From: Isoetes engelmannii | Taxonomy: Eukaryota > Streptophyta > Lycopodiopsida > Isoetales > Isoetaceae | Direction of reading: 5' to 3' | DNA length: 25,794 nt | Assembly: GCA_011763485.2 (NCBI GenBank) | Contig: JAANSK020144456.1 | Location: 1-25,794, forward strand | Shown here: positions 9,305-20,040 of the stretch, in pieces | Layout of the letters: every line of letters starts with the position of its first letter | Position numbering within the stretch: position 1 is the first letter of the stretch | Made by a program: the position numbers and the translations under genes | The notes under the pieces: model-generated | What the model was told of the DNA's origin: nothing | Seen by the model: only the letters and a program-made list of their open reading frames with translations | The model's database searches: none

Positions 9305-9710
9305 TGTGACGTTCCCGTCTTATACACCTTGTATAGATACAACTAATATATAATATACGGCAAGCCACAACGTCACCATACCCTATGGGCTACATTATGT
9401 TAACTTAAATTATATTAACATTAGATATGTTAATTCATTATTAAGTAAGGGGGAAACCTAACCCTTCATTATTAATTAACGGGAAAACCTAACCCTAAGC
9501 CCTAATTCGAATTTAGAAAGGAAGGAAGGAAGGAAGTATATTTTAGGACACAACCTAATATTAATAAAGGGCTAAAATACTAAACTAGTTAATAATAACT
9601 AATTTAAATGACACTTGGCCCAAATCGTTTGGGTAAGGAATATTTACTAAATATAGACCTAATCAAATTGGGCTTCATCCCAATTTGCCCCAAATCGATT
9701 TGGGAGACCT
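9305..9710. repeat. Palindrome-rich segment, possibly part of an old LTR
   Basis: GTGACGTT at 9306-9313 is inverted as AACGTCAC at 9369-9376. CCCAAATCGTTTGGG is at 9619-9633. CAAATTGGG and CCCAATTTG flank 6 bp at 9664-9687. CCCAAATCGATTTGGG at 9689-9704 is a perfect palindrome. There is also a (GGAA)n run at about 9516-9539. The TGTGACGT opening resembles some plant LTR starts, but no partner LTR, primer-binding site or coding region is seen. Naming it an LTR fossil is a guess. Confidence 0.3.
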
Positions 9711-10200
9711 TGGAGGAGGAGGAGCAGCCATAGTCGCCAAGAAGATGGAGACCCTTCCAGCTAACGGTTCTAGCGAGGATATCGGTTAGTAGGCTAGATA
9801 GCTTGTATTTCTAGCTAGGATCTGGCCCTTGGTTGTCTAGATGGATGAATAGTTCTTATGTTTTGAGCAATTGAGGTTGTGAATGGATTAATGGTAGTAA
9901 AAATATGCGACTTAATAAATAACTTATAATGTTTTGGACAATAAAGCACTAGCGATCTACAACTTCAACCACATTACAAAGACCATTGCATTCTCCTAAT
10001 CAAAATTTGAAAAGCTTTGGACCATTAAACATATGTAACTTGTATCATTTTAACATAATGTGCACCATACAAATTTATTACAATACTTAGCAATCCTAGT
10101 TTAGCACTTTAAGAACAACATTACATAACACCATGTTAAATTGAGCCACATTACCACCACATTATACCATAATATACACAAACCATGATATTAAACAATG
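9711..10200. other. Intergenic, AT-rich
   Basis: No gene, RNA or repeat partner is supported. Confidence 0.5.
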
Positions 10201-13200
10201 AGAATAGAATAGAATAGAATAGAATAGAATAGTGTTTTTATCATCCATGAAGACCAATTGGCTTATGTGGTCCAAATAAGAAGAGCAGCAAGTGTATTAC
10301 TGTTAGGATTAAAAAATCCATGTCCCAAAGGATTTTCGAGGGAGAAACCTTGGCAGTAATAAGTATAGTATATGTACATTGCAAAGCATAATTCAATGCC
10401 GCCCCAGAGGACACAGCTGAGTTCGTGTATCCAGGACCACCTGAACATATGATGCTAGCATGCCTACAGAGGTCGTGTTCAAGAGCACATGCAATGGCTG
10501 CCCGGGCAGAACTATCTAACCACACTGTGCCCGGATGTGAGCAAATGTTGGGCAGGTCTGGAGTATGTGGCATTTATTCTCAATGACCCCCTGTTGGCGG
10601 CATTGGCATATCATGTCCTCGAATGCCTCACAAATCCACCGACCGGTCTCAATGCGGAGGTGATGTGCCCCCGTGCGAATGGAAGCTATTAGTCTACGTT
10701 TCTTCATGGGCAAAGATGTACGCAAGTACTGCTGTGGGTTCCGTGTGTGCATGAGATTGACCGTTGGATTGTCCTGTTGCCGATAGTATGCCAGCTTGAT
10801 ATGTGACAGAGCATCTGCATCCCAGAGTTTGCTAAGGAAGCAAGCATCAAGGTACAACTCCAATTGATCGTGATCTTTCTCTATTCCAACTCGTATGCAC
10901 ATATGTGCCTGGGCATTCCATTGGGAGAACCACTGAGCTTGTCTATCCTTCTAGCAGGCTTTGAGATGTTGTGGACCCATTGCCACAGTCAGAACAAGAT
11001 TGGGCAGGCAGGCATCACCCATACCAATGGCCCTTTGAAAGTAGATGATATGGTGACCAAGTGCTGCCCTCTGTAGGTGCAAGAGACCTGTCTCCTGCAG
11101 CAGGATCTGATATGGAACTATGGACTTGACACCGAGTGTTCTGGTCAAGAAGGCTTTATGCACCTGTTCCAGGTCATTCTATGTGGCGAGGGATATGACC
11201 GGCTCCCCTACCTCCACTCCATATAGTAGAACAGGCTCAACCAAGACCCAAAACAGATGTGCTTGATGACTCCAAGCATATAGCTCTGCCTTGTGGCTGT
11301 TGTTCTACATGGCATATAGTGCTTTCTAGCCTGCTGTGATACGTAACCTGATCGCGGCTTCCCAATGTGTGGTAGTAGAAAACTCAATTCCTAAATACTT
11401 GTAGAACGGAGCCACTTCGACATTCTGTCCCTGGTAGGTGAAGGAGGGAGTGCCTGGCTGATGAGAGGATGAAATTAGCAGTACTCTAGTCTTGGCCAAG
11501 TTAACCCGCATGAACCGACAAAAAGTGTTCAAATCATTCAGGTGACTTTGCTCATCTTCTGGGGTGTAGGCTAGGATGTCAACATCATTAGCATATATGA
11601 GCTGGCGAACTATGTGGTGCACGAGTTGGGCGCCCTTCCTGCCATGTTCTACAACCAAAGCTTTCAACTAATCAATGTACATGCCAAAGAGCATCAGGGA
11701 GAGGGGGCAGCCTTAGCGCACTCCATTACTATTGGTCATCAGCTATCCTGATGGCGGCAGACGTGTTGAATAGCCTGTACATGGCATTTTGCAAATCAAT
11801 TGGGGTCCCGAGCTGCCTCATTCTGTCCCACAACTTGTCCCAAGGTACAGTGTCAAAAGCCTTTGCGAAATCCACAAAGCAACAGTACAGGTCTTGCTAG
11901 TGGTTCTGATATCCTCAATGAGGGTCCTGAAAGTGAAAATATGGTCAATGATGGAGTGTCTAGGCCTAAAGTCTGCCTGTGTGAGTGCACACACCTCTGC
12001 ATCCTTTGCCTAGATTGTCAAGTGTTGTTGAAGGATGCCGCAAAAAGAGAACAAACCATGATGATGCAATAATTGGCTGGGCAGTGAGGTTCACGGTCCT
12101 TGTATATGGGGACAACTCGGCTAGTGATCCACTACGAGGGGAAGCCCTTTTGCAGTGCTCTCTTGAACATGGCCATGAGGAAAGGTATCATGGGAGCCCC
12201 AACCTATTTGAGAAGCTCGGCCTGCATGTCATCCAAGTCAGCTGCTTTCCAATTAGTGAGGTGCTATATGCCCATTATAACATCTCCATGGGTAATGACT
12301 AGGGCGAGCTATCTGTGGGGGGTACTGCTGCCCGGCCACCCAATGTGTCATAGAGCTGTTGCAAGTATTCCACCTAGTGGTCCGAAGTGATATTCCCTAT
12401 AGGTTACAGAGGCTTGCTCAATACCCTTCTCCAAAATGTCATGGGGTGACGTACACTCTAGGAGATAGTACATCTGCGGTGGATGTTCTGCAAGGTATCT
12501 AGATTTCTTGTCCTTGAGGAAGACTCGATGTTGGCTAATGGCCTACGGGTGCAGGGTGGGATCTGTAATCCGTCGAAGCCATCATTTTGACTTCCTGCAT
12601 TCGTCATCAAACCAATGGTTGTGGGGAAAAGTGAAAGCTCCTAGGAGCCCTCTCGAGCACCCTCTCCCAAAGCACCTAGTGGCAGCCATCATGACCATCA
12701 GAGTCAACCGTCTACTGCTCTGGTGTGGAGACATGCAACATGTCCTCCAGGTCGTGCTCAAGCATGTGGGCATAAGTCTCTGCATGGTCGTAGTCCAAGC
12801 ATAGCTGGGACACCCGATGTGTCAAGTTAATGGAATTGCGGACAACCTGCATCTCCTTATGCAAGAAAAGGGGTAGGTAGTCTGAGTCTGCCTCCTTGCC
12901 TGACTGTTTATGCCAATGCTAAAACGAGTGATCATATGCAGGTCTTGTTCCTCCATCAATATGTAATCCACCACACTGGAGCCGCCCCTTGGTTCTCCTG
13001 TTGACACGTGCATCGTCTGGAGGATGGCCATTGGGCCAACCCATTGCAGACGATCAAGTCAAAGACACTGCCTAGCAGCAACAACGGCCTGTCATAGCGT
13101 GTAATTTGGTGGTCATCTAATATCCTCGGCCAAGATCCCTCTGCAGGGTTCAACTGCAACACATCCTCTGCCAAGGGCTCCAATTTTGGTAGCTGCTCTG

Positions 13201-13445
13201 CCCTTTTACATGCATTGAAATATCCAAGCAATAGGACCTTGCTCAGTTGTTTATGCTATTGTACGTCATCGTATAAGGCAAGTGGGTGTTATAGAAGTTA
13301 CTCTCGACCCCCTCTGGACATGTAGAAAGTAGCATGTCCTTGAAGCAACATTGACTGTCTCAACAGGTGGTCTCTGTCACCTGTGGGGTGGCTGTCGGGC
13401 CAAAATGTCAGGTGGATGGGCCCCAAAGACCCATTGGTTTTTTCG
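10201..13445 (-). mobile_element. Old LINE, 5'-truncated, with 3' hairpin and (GAATA)n tail
   Basis: This is a non-LTR retrotransposon on the minus strand. In element order it has part of an APE-type endonuclease (about 13440-12900), a linker, a reverse transcriptase (about 12300-11330), a C-terminal region with a Cys/His-rich knuckle (about 10580), and a short 3' UTR. A hairpin follows at about 10246-10271, then GATGATAAAAAC and a pentanucleotide tail at 10201-10232. The upper limit is set where endonuclease-like translation gives way to the purine array and is approximate. No target-site duplication is seen. The many lesions suggest an old insertion. Clade assignment (L1-like or another APE-type group) is not possible by eye. 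Confidence 0.85.
10480..13440 (-). pseudogene. LINE ORF2 remnant: endonuclease, reverse transcriptase, C-terminal knuckle
   Basis: Endonuclease remnants include KVLLLGYFNA (family GDFNA) near 13220, FDLIVCNGLAQWPSS near 13060 and SSVVDYIL near 12970. The reverse transcriptase keeps motif A (CCFVDFAKAFDTVPW, about 11850-11895). Motif B appears as NGVR-stop-GCPLSLMLFG at about 11690-11735, with an in-frame stop where Gln or Arg is usual. Motif C is YANDVDIL at about 11575-11600, with the first catalytic Asp changed to Asn. Near 10580 HILQTCPTF matches the end of the C-terminal CCHC-like knuckle. Several frameshifts and stops separate the pieces. It cannot encode an active enzyme. Confidence 0.85.
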
Positions 13446-13479
13446 AACGGTTTTTTATATAACCAAAGTGTTGGTGGTG

Positions 13480-14230
13480 GTGGAAAATAATAGAAAAAAA
13501 GGTGATGGGGTGGTGATGGTGGAGGATGTCGAGGAGATATTACAGGTGGAGAGGGAGGTAAGGAAAAGGGAAAGGTGGAGATGGAGAAGGCGATGGTGGC
13601 AGAGAAGGAGGAGGATATGGTAGAGGTGGGGAAGGGGGGGGGGGTGATGGTGAAGGAGGAGGGGAGATGGAGGTGGTAAAGGAGATGGAGATGTGGGTGG
13701 CGATGAAGATGGGGGAGGAGGTGAAAGTGGGGTGGTGAAGGAGATGGAGGCAGTGACGATGGTGGCGGTGGGGAATTTGGCGGTGATGAAGGAGATGTAG
13801 GCAGTGATGTGGGTGGTGGAGGTGACGAAGGGGATGGCGGGGGAGGGAAAAGTGGTGGAGGGGATGGCGAAGGGGATGGCAGTCGCGGCGAAGGTGGAAG
13901 AGGAGGTGGAGCGAATGGCGGGAGAGGGAAGGTGAGGGAGGGGATGGCGGTGGATGCGAAGGAGAGGGAGGGACGTAGGTGGCGAAGGTGGCGGTGGAGA
14001 TGACGGAGGAGGCGAAGGAGGGGGAGGGGATGGCGGTGGTGGAACAAGTGGAAGCGGAGATGACGGAGGGGATGGCGGTGGCAGTGAAGCAGAGGGAGGA
14101 GATGGCTATGGTGGCAAAGGTGGGGTGGAGATGGGGGAGGAGGCAAAGGAGGAGGAGGAGATGGTGGTGGCGGCAAAGATTGGGGTGGAGATGGAGGTGG
14201 CGGGAAAGGAGCAGGAAGAGGTGATGGTGT
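13480..14230. repeat. Purine-strand GGN/GAN array of about 750 bp
   Basis: The + strand is almost wholly purine, built from degenerate GGTGGA, GGAGAT, GGCGAAGG and GGGGATGGCGG words; the - strand is polypyrimidine. Three-base periodicity opens long frames on both strands: Gly/Glu-rich on + and Pro/Ser/His-rich on -. There is no fixed domain, start context or homology. I read it as a microsatellite-derived array with triplex and G-quadruplex potential, lying at the 5' side of the old LINE. Confidence 0.8.
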
Positions 14231-15489
14231 AGGCCGTAGTCGCCCTTGGGAATTCCACTTCGATGCAAGTGAAGCAAAAAATGAAACGCGAATGAACTGA
14301 TTTCCCCATAAAATTCCTCTGCTTGCGTGCGTGCGCGTGTGTGTGCGTGTGTGTTTTTTCCTTTTTTCCCTTTTGCATGCTTACGTGGTTTCTTGTATGA
14401 TTTCAGTTGTTCTAAGGTTTCTTCATATGCACAAGGCATATTCGGCATATTTGGAAGTAGATCTAGGCTTCCAATCCGATAAAGAAAGTCGTTTCTTGGC
14501 CAATCGATCTGCTAGATTTAGGTTTAAAAAAATTTCTTTGACGATATAATCCCATATGCTTGAAATGGAAAAGGGTCCCAGTGTATATAAGGTGGATTTT
14601 CGCAGCTACTTCCAAATTTTGGATGGATTTTCCACGTGGGCTCAAGCTCTTGTTCCATCTCACATACCTGGAGATGACATGGAGGGGGAGGATTCGTGGA
14701 ATGCAGGTCGGAGAATAGAATACATTAGTTTTGGCAAAATTTAAATTATGCATGAATCCCAAGAAAGCCAATTTAAGGGCCTAGATGAAGTCAAAATGAA
14801 TTTTTTCGGGGCCTACACTATAACATTTTTCATGACCTAGCCATAGAAAAAAAAAATGCCAAAATGAGTATTTTCTTTTTTCTTTTCTTTTTGCCAAAAA
14901 AAAAAAAAAAAAAAAAAGCTAAGGGTATGTGACATGGCAAAGGTGCATGGTAATTTGGCGATAAAATGATGACATAGCAATTTGAGGGTGATGATGTGCT
15001 AGGGAATATGGTAGATAGCAGTAGGCGGGCTTGGGGCAGAAGGTAAGGAGAGAAGGAAAAATGAAAGGCATACGAGGAAAAAGAAATTAGTGGTAGCTCA
15101 TAGAGGGTTGTCATCCTATTGTTGATTCAACAAAAAATTTAGTGGCCTCGGCAGGCCATTTGGCCCCGAATTACCTATTTTGGCAAAATCCCTCGAGTAG
15201 GATGAGCAAACTATGTAGTAGGTGTAAATTCACCATTTTGTAGCACTTTACTTGAAGCCAAAGGATTAGAATGGCCAATTCATTATCTAGAGGTTTGGAA
15301 CATACTTTACGAAGCTCACTTAGGACGACATCACTAATTTCTTGCACAATCAATCTTGTTAATGCGGTTTTTTTTTTTTTTTTTTTTTGTTAAAGCCCGG
15401 TTTCATAAGATCTTTAGCAGCTTGCTTAAAGAGAGGGGCACAAATTCCCTAATTTATTGCCTATCCACGCGTCTGCCACATCATGTCAA
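14231..15489. other. Intergenic with homopolymer tracts
   Basis: There is an A run at 14896-14917 and a T run at 15368-15388. GTATATAAGG near 14580 looks like a TATA box and CCACGTGG near 14632 is a G-box, but no gene follows. An inverted pair GGAAGTAG/CTACTTCC lies at about 14452 and 14605. No gene is supported. Confidence 0.45.
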
Positions 15490-15575
15490 AATTGATGTGG
15501 CATAGTTTCATCCCTTAGATTTCTTAATTTTCAATTGATGTGGCATAGTTTCATTCCTTAGATTTCTTGAATTCT
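15490..15575. repeat. Two tandem 43-bp units
   Basis: AATTGATGTGGCATAGTTTC starts at 15490 and again at 15533; both units continue TTAGATTTCTT. The copies are nearly identical, so the duplication is fairly recent. Confidence 0.85.
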
Positions 15576-15638
15576 AATCCTACGGACTTGAAAAATAGAA
15601 AATCCTCCAAATTTCTTCCTATCTTCACTTCCACCTTC

Positions 15639-15734
15639 GCGTCATTCCCGCCAGTGCTGCCGGTTTTTCCAGTGATTTCCACCATTGTGTCACTCCCGCT
15701 AGAGCTACCAATTTTTCTGGTGGTCAGTAGTGAC
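15639..15734. repeat. Two tandem 48-bp units
   Basis: GCGTCATTCCCGCCAGTGCT at 15639 is matched by GTGTCACTCCCGCTAGAGCT at 15687, each followed by an ACC/GCCGGTTTTTC-like word. They are more diverged than the 43-bp pair just upstream. Confidence 0.7.
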
Positions 15735-16989
15735 CCGAGCAAACATTTCGACCTTGTTCTTCTTCAGTCTTCTTCTGCTATGCAATTTTGGCCTTCTTCA
15801 GGAGTATATCTAAAGTAGGATCCAAGATATCATTGTCATCCATTGTGGCCAGTTACCATCATTGCCAGCTGGCGAGCCATAGCTTTCTTCCCATTTCTTT
15901 ATGGTCTGCAGGATGTGCAATCAGTCCATGTGCTAATGCAGCCATTTTTTTGCCCTTGGAAAAATAAAAGGAAAATATATTATGAGTTAGATGTTTTACA
16001 ATCTTCTACATGTTCGTGTGTTTTGTCTGCAGCGACATAGAGGATGGGACACTGTTAAAAGAAACAATGTATCTATGTATAGAACCTTTTCAAGCTTCCA
16101 AAAGAAGTGGGTATGGTGTCACGATCCAATATGGATCCTAGATTCTTCAAAGAGGTTGCTTTTCTCTCTAATATGCTCTTCCATTTGTGTGATTGAACCA
16201 ACATGGTCAGCTTCATTTTCACGCTATCAGCAAAAGGAATTGAATTGTGGCTAAACTTCCATTTCCCACAACAGGACCAATGCACGAAACTTTTTCTTTT
16301 TGCAAATGTTGGAATTTATAATTGTTAGTCAATACACCATAATTTTGAAGACGTGTCAGATGGTATGTTAATCATAGACTAAAAATATAATGAAAATAAA
16401 CAACATTCAATATTATAAGAGTGTAGTTAGCAATTACGAGATCATCTGCATATACGATGTACATAATAACTCAAACACCTTGTTTTATTGTGCAAGATAC
16501 GCAAATTCAAGCAATTATGCTTAATGGCGGAGCGGATAAATTCTATTAGGAGCTTAAACTATGAAAGTAACATTGGCATCCTCAATGATTTCTCTTTCTT
16601 AGAACACCACCTTTGTAAATGTCTTATTGTTCCTTCTGTACTATTCCAGGTTTATTACATTTCTAGACGTATAATTCATGTTGATAAAGGCTCTGAGAGC
16701 TTGCTTCTAGAAGTTCAACCGAGATGAATTGACCCACAGAATTGACAAGCAATTTAAATTTACTAGGGTAAACGTAGGTGACGTAAAGTAGCAAAGCAAG
16801 ATAGGCTTAATTGTGGGGGTAGTTTATTTCTGAAGTTTTACATAGAAGCCAAAATGAATATATGGATTTTTGTAAGGCAGCTCATTGGAGAAAAAATATA
16901 TCATTAACTAAAGGAAGTCCAATCGATTAAAATAGAAATTAAAAAAGAATTGAAGCAGAGGTGGATACTTCAAACATGGGTTCTGGCCA
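15735..16989. other. Intergenic, possible faint retroelement trace
   Basis: On the minus strand at about 16428-16478 a short stretch translates to a YADDL box in a hydrophobic setting, as in reverse transcriptases. With no surrounding motifs it cannot be assigned to a family. Nothing else is recognisable. Confidence 0.3.
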
Positions 16990-17062
16990 TAGTTGCTATC
17001 ATGGTCTGGGTTTTCGAGGGGATCTGGTGAGGCCACCATGGCCTGGAGGTTCGAATCCTCCA
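16990..17062 (+). repeat. tRNA-like T-arm, possible SINE head
   Basis: GGAGG-TTCGAAT-CCTCC at 17045-17061 forms a perfect five-pair T-arm containing a canonical B box. TGGTCTGGGTT at 17002 is an A-box-like word 46 bp upstream. The following AGCCCTG has no pairing partner at the expected 5' acceptor position, so it is not a complete tRNA. A tRNA-derived SINE or tRNA pseudogene fits best. Confidence 0.3.
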
Positions 17063-17418
17063 GCCCTGCTAACAGCCGCTCCTTGCGCTGATTCATTGTT
17101 TTGGCACAAGATTCAGTATGGCTATTGAAGCTATGCTTTGATGAAGCTATGGCAAATCTGTGTAATGCGGGGTTCCCAGAATTCATATGCACCATTGCAA
17201 CATTGGTGTTCTCTAATTTTTTTTTTTTGTTTTGCTTGAACCATGGGTTCGATGTGCACCATTGAGAGTGCCGTGCATTTTTTGCATCCAAAATTCTAAT
17301 AACCTTTGATCTGGCATTGAAATGGAATATCGCACCAAATCAATGGTCAGAAATGGTACTTGAACATAAGCACATTGCATGGATTTGTATTGTCCAATCG
17401 AGAGTGCAAGTATGGGTT
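17063..17418. other. Upstream flank of PGRL1, nothing recognised
   Basis: No gene or repeat partner is supported; a T-rich tract lies at 17218-17230. Confidence 0.4.
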
Positions 17419-17436
17419 GATAACGCAGACGTTATC
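17419..17436. promoter_or_regulatory. Palindrome with two GATAA (I-box-like) cores upstream of PGRL1
   Basis: GATAACG, then CAGA, then CGTTATC form a perfect 7-bp inverted repeat 223 bp before the PGRL1 start codon. GATAA cores occur in I-boxes of light-regulated plant promoters. A role here is inferred only from position and sequence. Confidence 0.3.
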
Positions 17437-17658
17437 AGCCATCGGACGGTCCAGAGCCATTTCGGACATGTGGTGGAGGAATCAAATACCAGCAGCTAAG
17501 AAACTGGTGGCCTTGCTTTCTTCAATCAACTCGATTACCCATGATTAATATCATGGAATTAACATCTGGTCTACATAGCATCAGATTCTGCTACTGGAGC
17601 ATAGAAGAGAACACCCGTCGTAGCGAACAAGGACATAAATACTTGAAGCAGCCAAGCT

Positions 17659-20040
17659 ATGGGGATGGCCCTGGGCCTTAGAGCTCAGACCCCTTCAGCT
17701 TTGCTCCAGCATCTAGCTTTGGGACTTCCACAGAATGGCCGGGTAGTCGGGTTTTGCCCTTTAGAAACAAGAGGGCGGAGATTGCAACATGGCTCTGTTT
17801 CAAATGCACATCGGCGGAGAATTATAGTTATGCAAGCAACAGAGAATAAAGGTTGCCTGATTATTAATATTACCCCTTTCCTAGTCATTTTTGGTGTAAT
17901 AGATTTTTTTTTTCTGCTTCTGATTACAGTTGTCAATGATCAAACTGAAGACATCAGTGATAATAAGATCTTGCCCTACTGCAGTATTGACAAAAAGGAC
18001 AACAAAAAGTCAATAGGCGAGCTGGAGCAGGATTTTCTAGAAGCACTACAGGTACTGTTTGATTGACATTTTGTTTAAGAAGTGATTAATTTGGTTTTGC
18101 CCTTGTAAACATTATCCCAGTTGACAACAATTCTAATATAGTCAAGCTTCTAATCACTTTGTGAACCTTTTGATATAAGCAAAGTTTGTAGCATTTACCA
18201 GGATTGGCAATATTATTAGAGAAGATTTACATTCTATTACATGGTCTTCATAGCTAGATTATGTTCTTCATCTCCATATGCCAGCTCTGACAGGCGTGAA
18301 TTTGTAACAGTCATTTTATTATGATAAGAGCCCCATTATGTCAAATGAAGAATTTGACAATCTCAAGGAGGAACTCATGTGGGAGGGAAGCAGCGTTGTA
18401 ATGTTGAGTATGTTATACTATTGTGCTGTACCTTTGTTAAAATAGACTGTAAGCATGTTCATTAACAGTTTATAAATATAGGTACTGACGAACAGAAATT
18501 CATTGAGGCAACAATGGCATATTCCTCTGGAAAGCCTATTCTCTCTGATGTGGAATATGATGCTTTGAAGCTGAAACTTAAGGTAAGCAGCCTTAATAGA
18601 CCACCAATCAAATTGCATGCTCCTGAATGATTTTTGTTTGTCTTCCAGTTGATGTAGGAATAACTTGATCAGGGTGGTTGCAGAAATCAAACAGCAAGGT
18701 AGCAATTCAGGGACCAAGATGCAGCTTACGCAGTAAAATGGTACCTTTGCTTGCTCCTTAACTGAATGGCACATATACAGAGGATGCTTATGTTTTAATA
18801 AAGCTCGTCTCTTTATATGCAGGTATACAGCGATTGTACAGTAGATTATTTAAAGATGACACTTTTAAATGCCCCAGCAGCTATAATTGCTTTAGGGCTG
18901 TAAGTCCAGTTCCGACAAGTAACCGGATTGAAAGTTCCTTTTTCAATATTAAAGCTTGTCTGTTTCGCAGGGTATTCTTTTTGGACGATTTGACTGGTTT
19001 TGAGATCACCTACCTTGTTGAGGTGTGTAATGTCTTGATTTTTCAAAACATTTGAACATCATCAATGTGACAGCAAATTAACTGGAATTGTGAAAGTAAA
19101 CCTAAAGAAATGTGCTAGCATAGAAATTGCAGTCTTGGCTAGATTTCAGTGCATTTTTGCTTCTCAATTGATGAACAATTTTAACGATTTGTTTATTAAA
19201 TATGTGCAGCTGCCTGAACCATCCAGTTTCATCTTTACATGGTTTGTTTTATTGCCAGCAACATATTATGCTGCACAGTTTATCACCAGTGCCATACTAA
19301 AAGACTTTATCATTTTAAAGGTGAGCCACATCATATTCTTAATTTCTCCATTCTATGTTCTATTGACACGTTCCCAATCTCATTAGGGCCCATGTCCAAA
19401 CTGTGCAACTGAAGTTACCTCCTTCTTTGGAACTATATTGACAATTCCAAGCGGTGGCGATGAAAATAAAGTGAAGTGTGAACAGTAAGTGCTAGCTTTT
19501 ACCTTTACCAAAGAAGCAACAGATAATGCAATAGTCAATCAGAATTTCTGTCTTTATTTGTTGCTTCCTTCTTTTGCCACTTGGCGTCAAATCTTGTCGT
19601 ACTGTTGGTTAAGTTGTTACCTGGACCTTAATCGGTTTTGTCATAGAAGGAAATAGAAACATCAGAGTAATGAAATACAAAAAAAAAGACGAAATAAAGG
19701 AAGCTTCACATTGACTGACGCCATCATGATGTACTATTCCTAATTCATTGGATCAAACATGATGTAACATAGGCTAACCTTTTTCAACACTATGATAACA
19801 ATAAAAGATGGGAAACAAGTACATTATACAGTTTGAGCTTGCTTGCAGGTGCGGTTCTAGCTTGAAGTTCGAATCTAACGCTCGAAGAATAATTCTGGAA
19901 AGCACCAAAAGTCCAGGATCTAAGGTAAATAATTATGGCACTTTTTTTTGGTAGCAATCATCCTACTTTGTTTGCTCATTTCTACTTATTAGCAGGGTGC
20001 AAAGGCAAAAGGAACTGTTGCAAGTGGTACATCATCCTGA
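17659..20040 (+). CDS. PGRL1: PGR5-like protein 1 (PGRL1), cyclic electron flow, 11 exons
   Basis: PGRL1 is a thylakoid protein that works with PGR5 in antimycin-sensitive cyclic electron flow around photosystem I. My exon model is 17659-17851, 17930-18051, 18311-18407, 18482-18582, 18684-18740, 18823-18899, 18971-19022, 19210-19320, 19387-19484, 19849-19924 and 19996-20040. Every intron is GT-AG, phases agree throughout, and the product is 342 aa (Arabidopsis about 324). Residues 1 to about 60 form an Arg/Ser/Leu-rich transit peptide ending near VMQA. Family blocks are ILPYCS (Cys82), SFYYD..MSNEEFDNLKEELMWEG (about 106-131), GPRCSLRS (Cys184), two membrane segments (about 200-220 and 238-262) around FFLDDLTGFEITY, and a CPNC...CEQC cluster (Cys273, 276, 301, 304). 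These match the conserved redox or metal-binding cysteines. No lesion is visible. Confidence 0.95.
17852..17929 (+). other. PGRL1: PGRL1 intron 1: 78 nt, in frame, no stop
   Basis: The intron begins GTTGCC and ends in a strong pyrimidine tract plus TTACAG. Its length is a multiple of three and the reading frame stays open through it. If retained, it would insert 26 mostly hydrophobic residues just after the transit peptide. I treat it as an intron because known PGRL1 proteins lack such an insertion and both splice signals are good. Confidence 0.7.

Noticed and set aside
9478-9508. Telomere-like CCTAACCCTAAGCCCTAA words
   Set aside because: Only a few degenerate units; not an array, and could be chance in AT/C-rich sequence.
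13298-14448. Two long minus-strand frames (about 290-300 codons), Pro/Ser/His-rich
   Set aside because: Length comes from the three-base periodicity of the purine array. There is no domain or start context, and frames open on both strands.
14575-14640. TATA-like GTATATAAGG and a G-box suggesting a promoter
   Set aside because: No gene or exon follows in either direction that could use it.
16428-16478. YADDL box on the minus strand, possible reverse transcriptase
   Set aside because: An isolated short match without neighbouring motifs. It cannot be assigned to a LINE or an LTR element.
17659-18066. A 135-codon uninterrupted reading of PGRL1 exons 1-2 plus intron 1
   Set aside because: It stops shortly after the exon 2 donor site. 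The spliced 11-exon model reproduces all family blocks in phase.
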